Of a stretch of 34,950 nucleotides of DNA, positions 33,404-34,950 are shown in pieces. How positions within the stretch are numbered: the first letter of the stretch is position 1; every line of letters begins with the position of its first letter. Made by a program: the position numbers and the translations under genes. This stretch comes from Spartobacteria bacterium (lineage in GTDB: Bacteria; Verrucomicrobiota; Kiritimatiellia; CAIQIC01; Lenti-01): positions 1-34,950 of the forward strand of contig RZYG01000006.1 of the NCBI GenBank assembly GCA_009930415.1, written 5' to 3'. The notes beneath the pieces were generated by a model. The model was not told the DNA's origin, did not search any database, and was given only the letters and a program-made list of their open reading frames with translations.

Positions 33404-34831
33404 TCATTGGTCTGGTTCTAGATGGCCCATCCATCCCCGGGGCGGCCGCGCGGCGGGAAACGGCGGATCGAACGCAGGCCGCTCCGGAGCCCCGGCGCAA
33501 ATCTGCCAGCGCATGGGGTCGCAGGCGTGTCGCAATAGGGGTATTTTCGCTGAATCGAAGCCCAACAAGGCCGCCCCGATGAAATCGCCGACGGCCGGAT
33601 TGCGCACGGCAAAGACCGCCCCGGTCAACAGCGGATCGGGGGCCAGCGGTCCTTCGCCCTGGCCCGCGATCACGGCATCGACGATGGAGATTTCTTCCCG
33701 CTGGATTTCGTCGTGCAGAATGCCGTTGCGATCGGCATGGAGAAGGGCGCGGTTCAAGTCGAGACAGGTCCGCCAGATGGTGTCGTTGCCGTGCCAACTG
33801 CCCTCGATCTGCGCCGCGGGATCTGCTTTTTGCCGCTGCACCAAACCCCGCCAGGCCACCCGCTCGAACAACCGGTAGAGGCGCGGCAGCCCCCGCAACC
33901 GGCCGTTTGCGAAATCGAGCAGGTTTTCCGCCAGCGACAGTCTCCAGTGGGCCTGCGCGTAATCGTCGCCCGCGCCGCTGTCCGCCCCGCCCTTCCGGTG
34001 GTGCGGCAAATATTCCTTGTTGCCGTTGATGCCGATCAGGTTCTTCAGGCAACAGGTAATGCCCGTTTTTTTGTGCGCCTTGAGCTTGGGCACGTTCACC
34101 ACCAAATCCGCTTCCAGGATTTCCCTGGCGATCAAATACCGGTGCCGGCCGGGCCGATGGTGTGCCCACATCTTGCGGGGATCGTAGACCGTCACCCGAA
34201 ATTTTCGCCAGTCTCCGGAAATCGGCTCCAGCAGACTGTCGGAACCCAGATCCACAAGCGCGTAGTCCGTTTCCGGCCGCAATTCTTCGTCCACGAATTT
34301 CAAATCCCCGGCCTGCCGCATGACGGTGCGGCGGAAATCCTTCACGGCCAGAGGCAGGCCGCGCCCCTGGAAGTCGCCGACGACCTTCCGGAGCCCGCCG
34401 AAATCGAGCAGGGCTTCGAAATCGCACCCCTGCAAGGGCGCGTCGCCCAGCACGACCTGCTCCGGCTTGGCCAAAAACACGTATTCCAGCACCGCCCGGA
34501 GCACGGACGGATGGGTGATCATGCAATCCATCCCTCCCGCCCCCTCGTTGCGGTGCAACACCCAGTTGGGCTTCACCACGATCCGGCCGTCCGGCTTCAC
34601 GAGGTCGCCGAGCGGATTCCACGCCGGCGTGCCGAAGCGCGCCGCATCGAGGCCGAGGTCGCGCAGCGCCCCGCGCACCAGCGCGAAAACCGGATTGGGT
34701 GCCGGCCCAAGCCTCAGCCCCGGAAATTCCGGATAGGCCTCTCCGGGCGGATAGGCCGCCGCCGTTGGATACGCCGCCGCCCCGTCCAGCCGCTTCAACC
34801 CCCACGCACCGGACTGGACGAGCCCCGCCAT
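33404..34831 (-). CDS. DUF362 domain-containing protein
   Basis: GRIVVKPNWVLHRNEGAGGMDCMITHPSVLRAVLEYV...VVNVPKLKAHKKTGITCCLKNLIGINGNKEYLPHHRKGG; DUF362 signature. Confidence 0.88.
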   Translation of the reverse strand: MAGLVQSGAWGLKRLDGAAAYPTAAAYPPGEAYPEFPGLRLGPAPNPVFALVRGALRDLGLDAARFGTPAWNPLGDLVKPDGRIVVKPNWVLHRNEGAGGMDCMITHPSVLRAVLEYVFLAKPEQVVLGDAPLQGCDFEALLDFGGLRKVVGDFQGRGLPLAVKDFRRTVMRQAGDLKFVDEELRPETDYALVDLGSDSLLEPISGDWRKFRVTVYDPRKMWAHHRPGRHRYLIAREILEADLVVNVPKLKAHKKTGITCCLKNLIGINGNKEYLPHHRKGGADSGAGDDYAQAHWRLSLAENLLDFANGRLRGLPRLYRLFERVAWRGLVQRQKADPAAQIEGSWHGNDTIWRTCLDLNRALLHADRNGILHDEIQREEISIVDAVIAGQGEGPLAPDPLLTGAVFAVRNPAVGDFIGAALLGFDSAKIPLLRHACDPMRWQICAGAPERPAFDPPFPAARPPRGWMGHLEPDQ

Positions 34832-34834
34832 GCC

Positions 34835-34950
34835 CTATCCCAACGTCCCCACCGCGGCCGCGTAATCCGGTTCTTCCGTCAACTCCGGCACGAGCTGGAC
34901 GTGCCGCACGACGTCTTGTTCGTCGAGCACGATCACCGCGCGAGCCTGCA
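34835..34950 (-). CDS. tpx: Thiol peroxidase, C-terminal fragment (runs off the window)
   Basis: Reverse-complement translation of the window end: [37 protein letters not shown]; matches the Tpx C-terminal pattern (ARAVFVLDE...VYxELVPExxxEPDYxAAL). Not in the ORF track; translated by eye. Confidence 0.85.
   Translation of the reverse strand, partial: QARAVIVLDEQDVVRHVQLVPELTEEPDYAAAVGTLG

Noticed and set aside
1-34950. Mobile elements, integrase next to tRNA-Ala, diversity-generating retroelement, toxin-antitoxin or phage-defence genes
   Set aside because: No transposase, integrase, reverse transcriptase, nuclease or helicase signature was recognised in the supplied translations.

Overview
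High-GC bacterial window. It starts with a complete tRNA-Ala(GGC) followed by a Rho-independent terminator. Next is a roughly 17 kb surface-polysaccharide locus with Wzx/Wzy-type logic: several glycosyltransferases, a CDP-paratose-epimerase-like SDR, a TupA-like ATP-grasp, a WbsX/GH99-like protein, an O-antigen-ligase/polymerase-like membrane protein, a flippase, a MenD-like ThDP enzyme, a second SDR and a polysaccharide pyruvyl-transferase-like protein. A single 16.1 kb minus-strand ORF (17173..33285, 5370 aa) follows. It has a signal-peptide-like N-terminus, nine LamG/concanavalin-like domains and long acidic thrombospondin-type-3 (DxDGDG) tracts. A non-repetitive segment of about 700 aa is embedded in it, carrying an FFFNEP motif reminiscent of clan GH-A glycosidases. 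The window ends with a DUF362 protein and the C-terminus of thiol peroxidase (tpx). The main observations are: (1) the giant protein's architecture; (2) LamG copies 1-2-3 and 4-5-6 pair as an ABC-ABC higher-order repeat with a near gap-free 4620-nt offset between the two C copies; (3) an exact 288-nt (2 x 48 aa) copy-number difference between paralogous linkers; (4) the embedded glycosidase-like domain; (5) a MenD-like/SDR/pyruvyltransferase cassette that may make an unusual sugar. All family calls come from reading motifs in the supplied translations; no database search was run.
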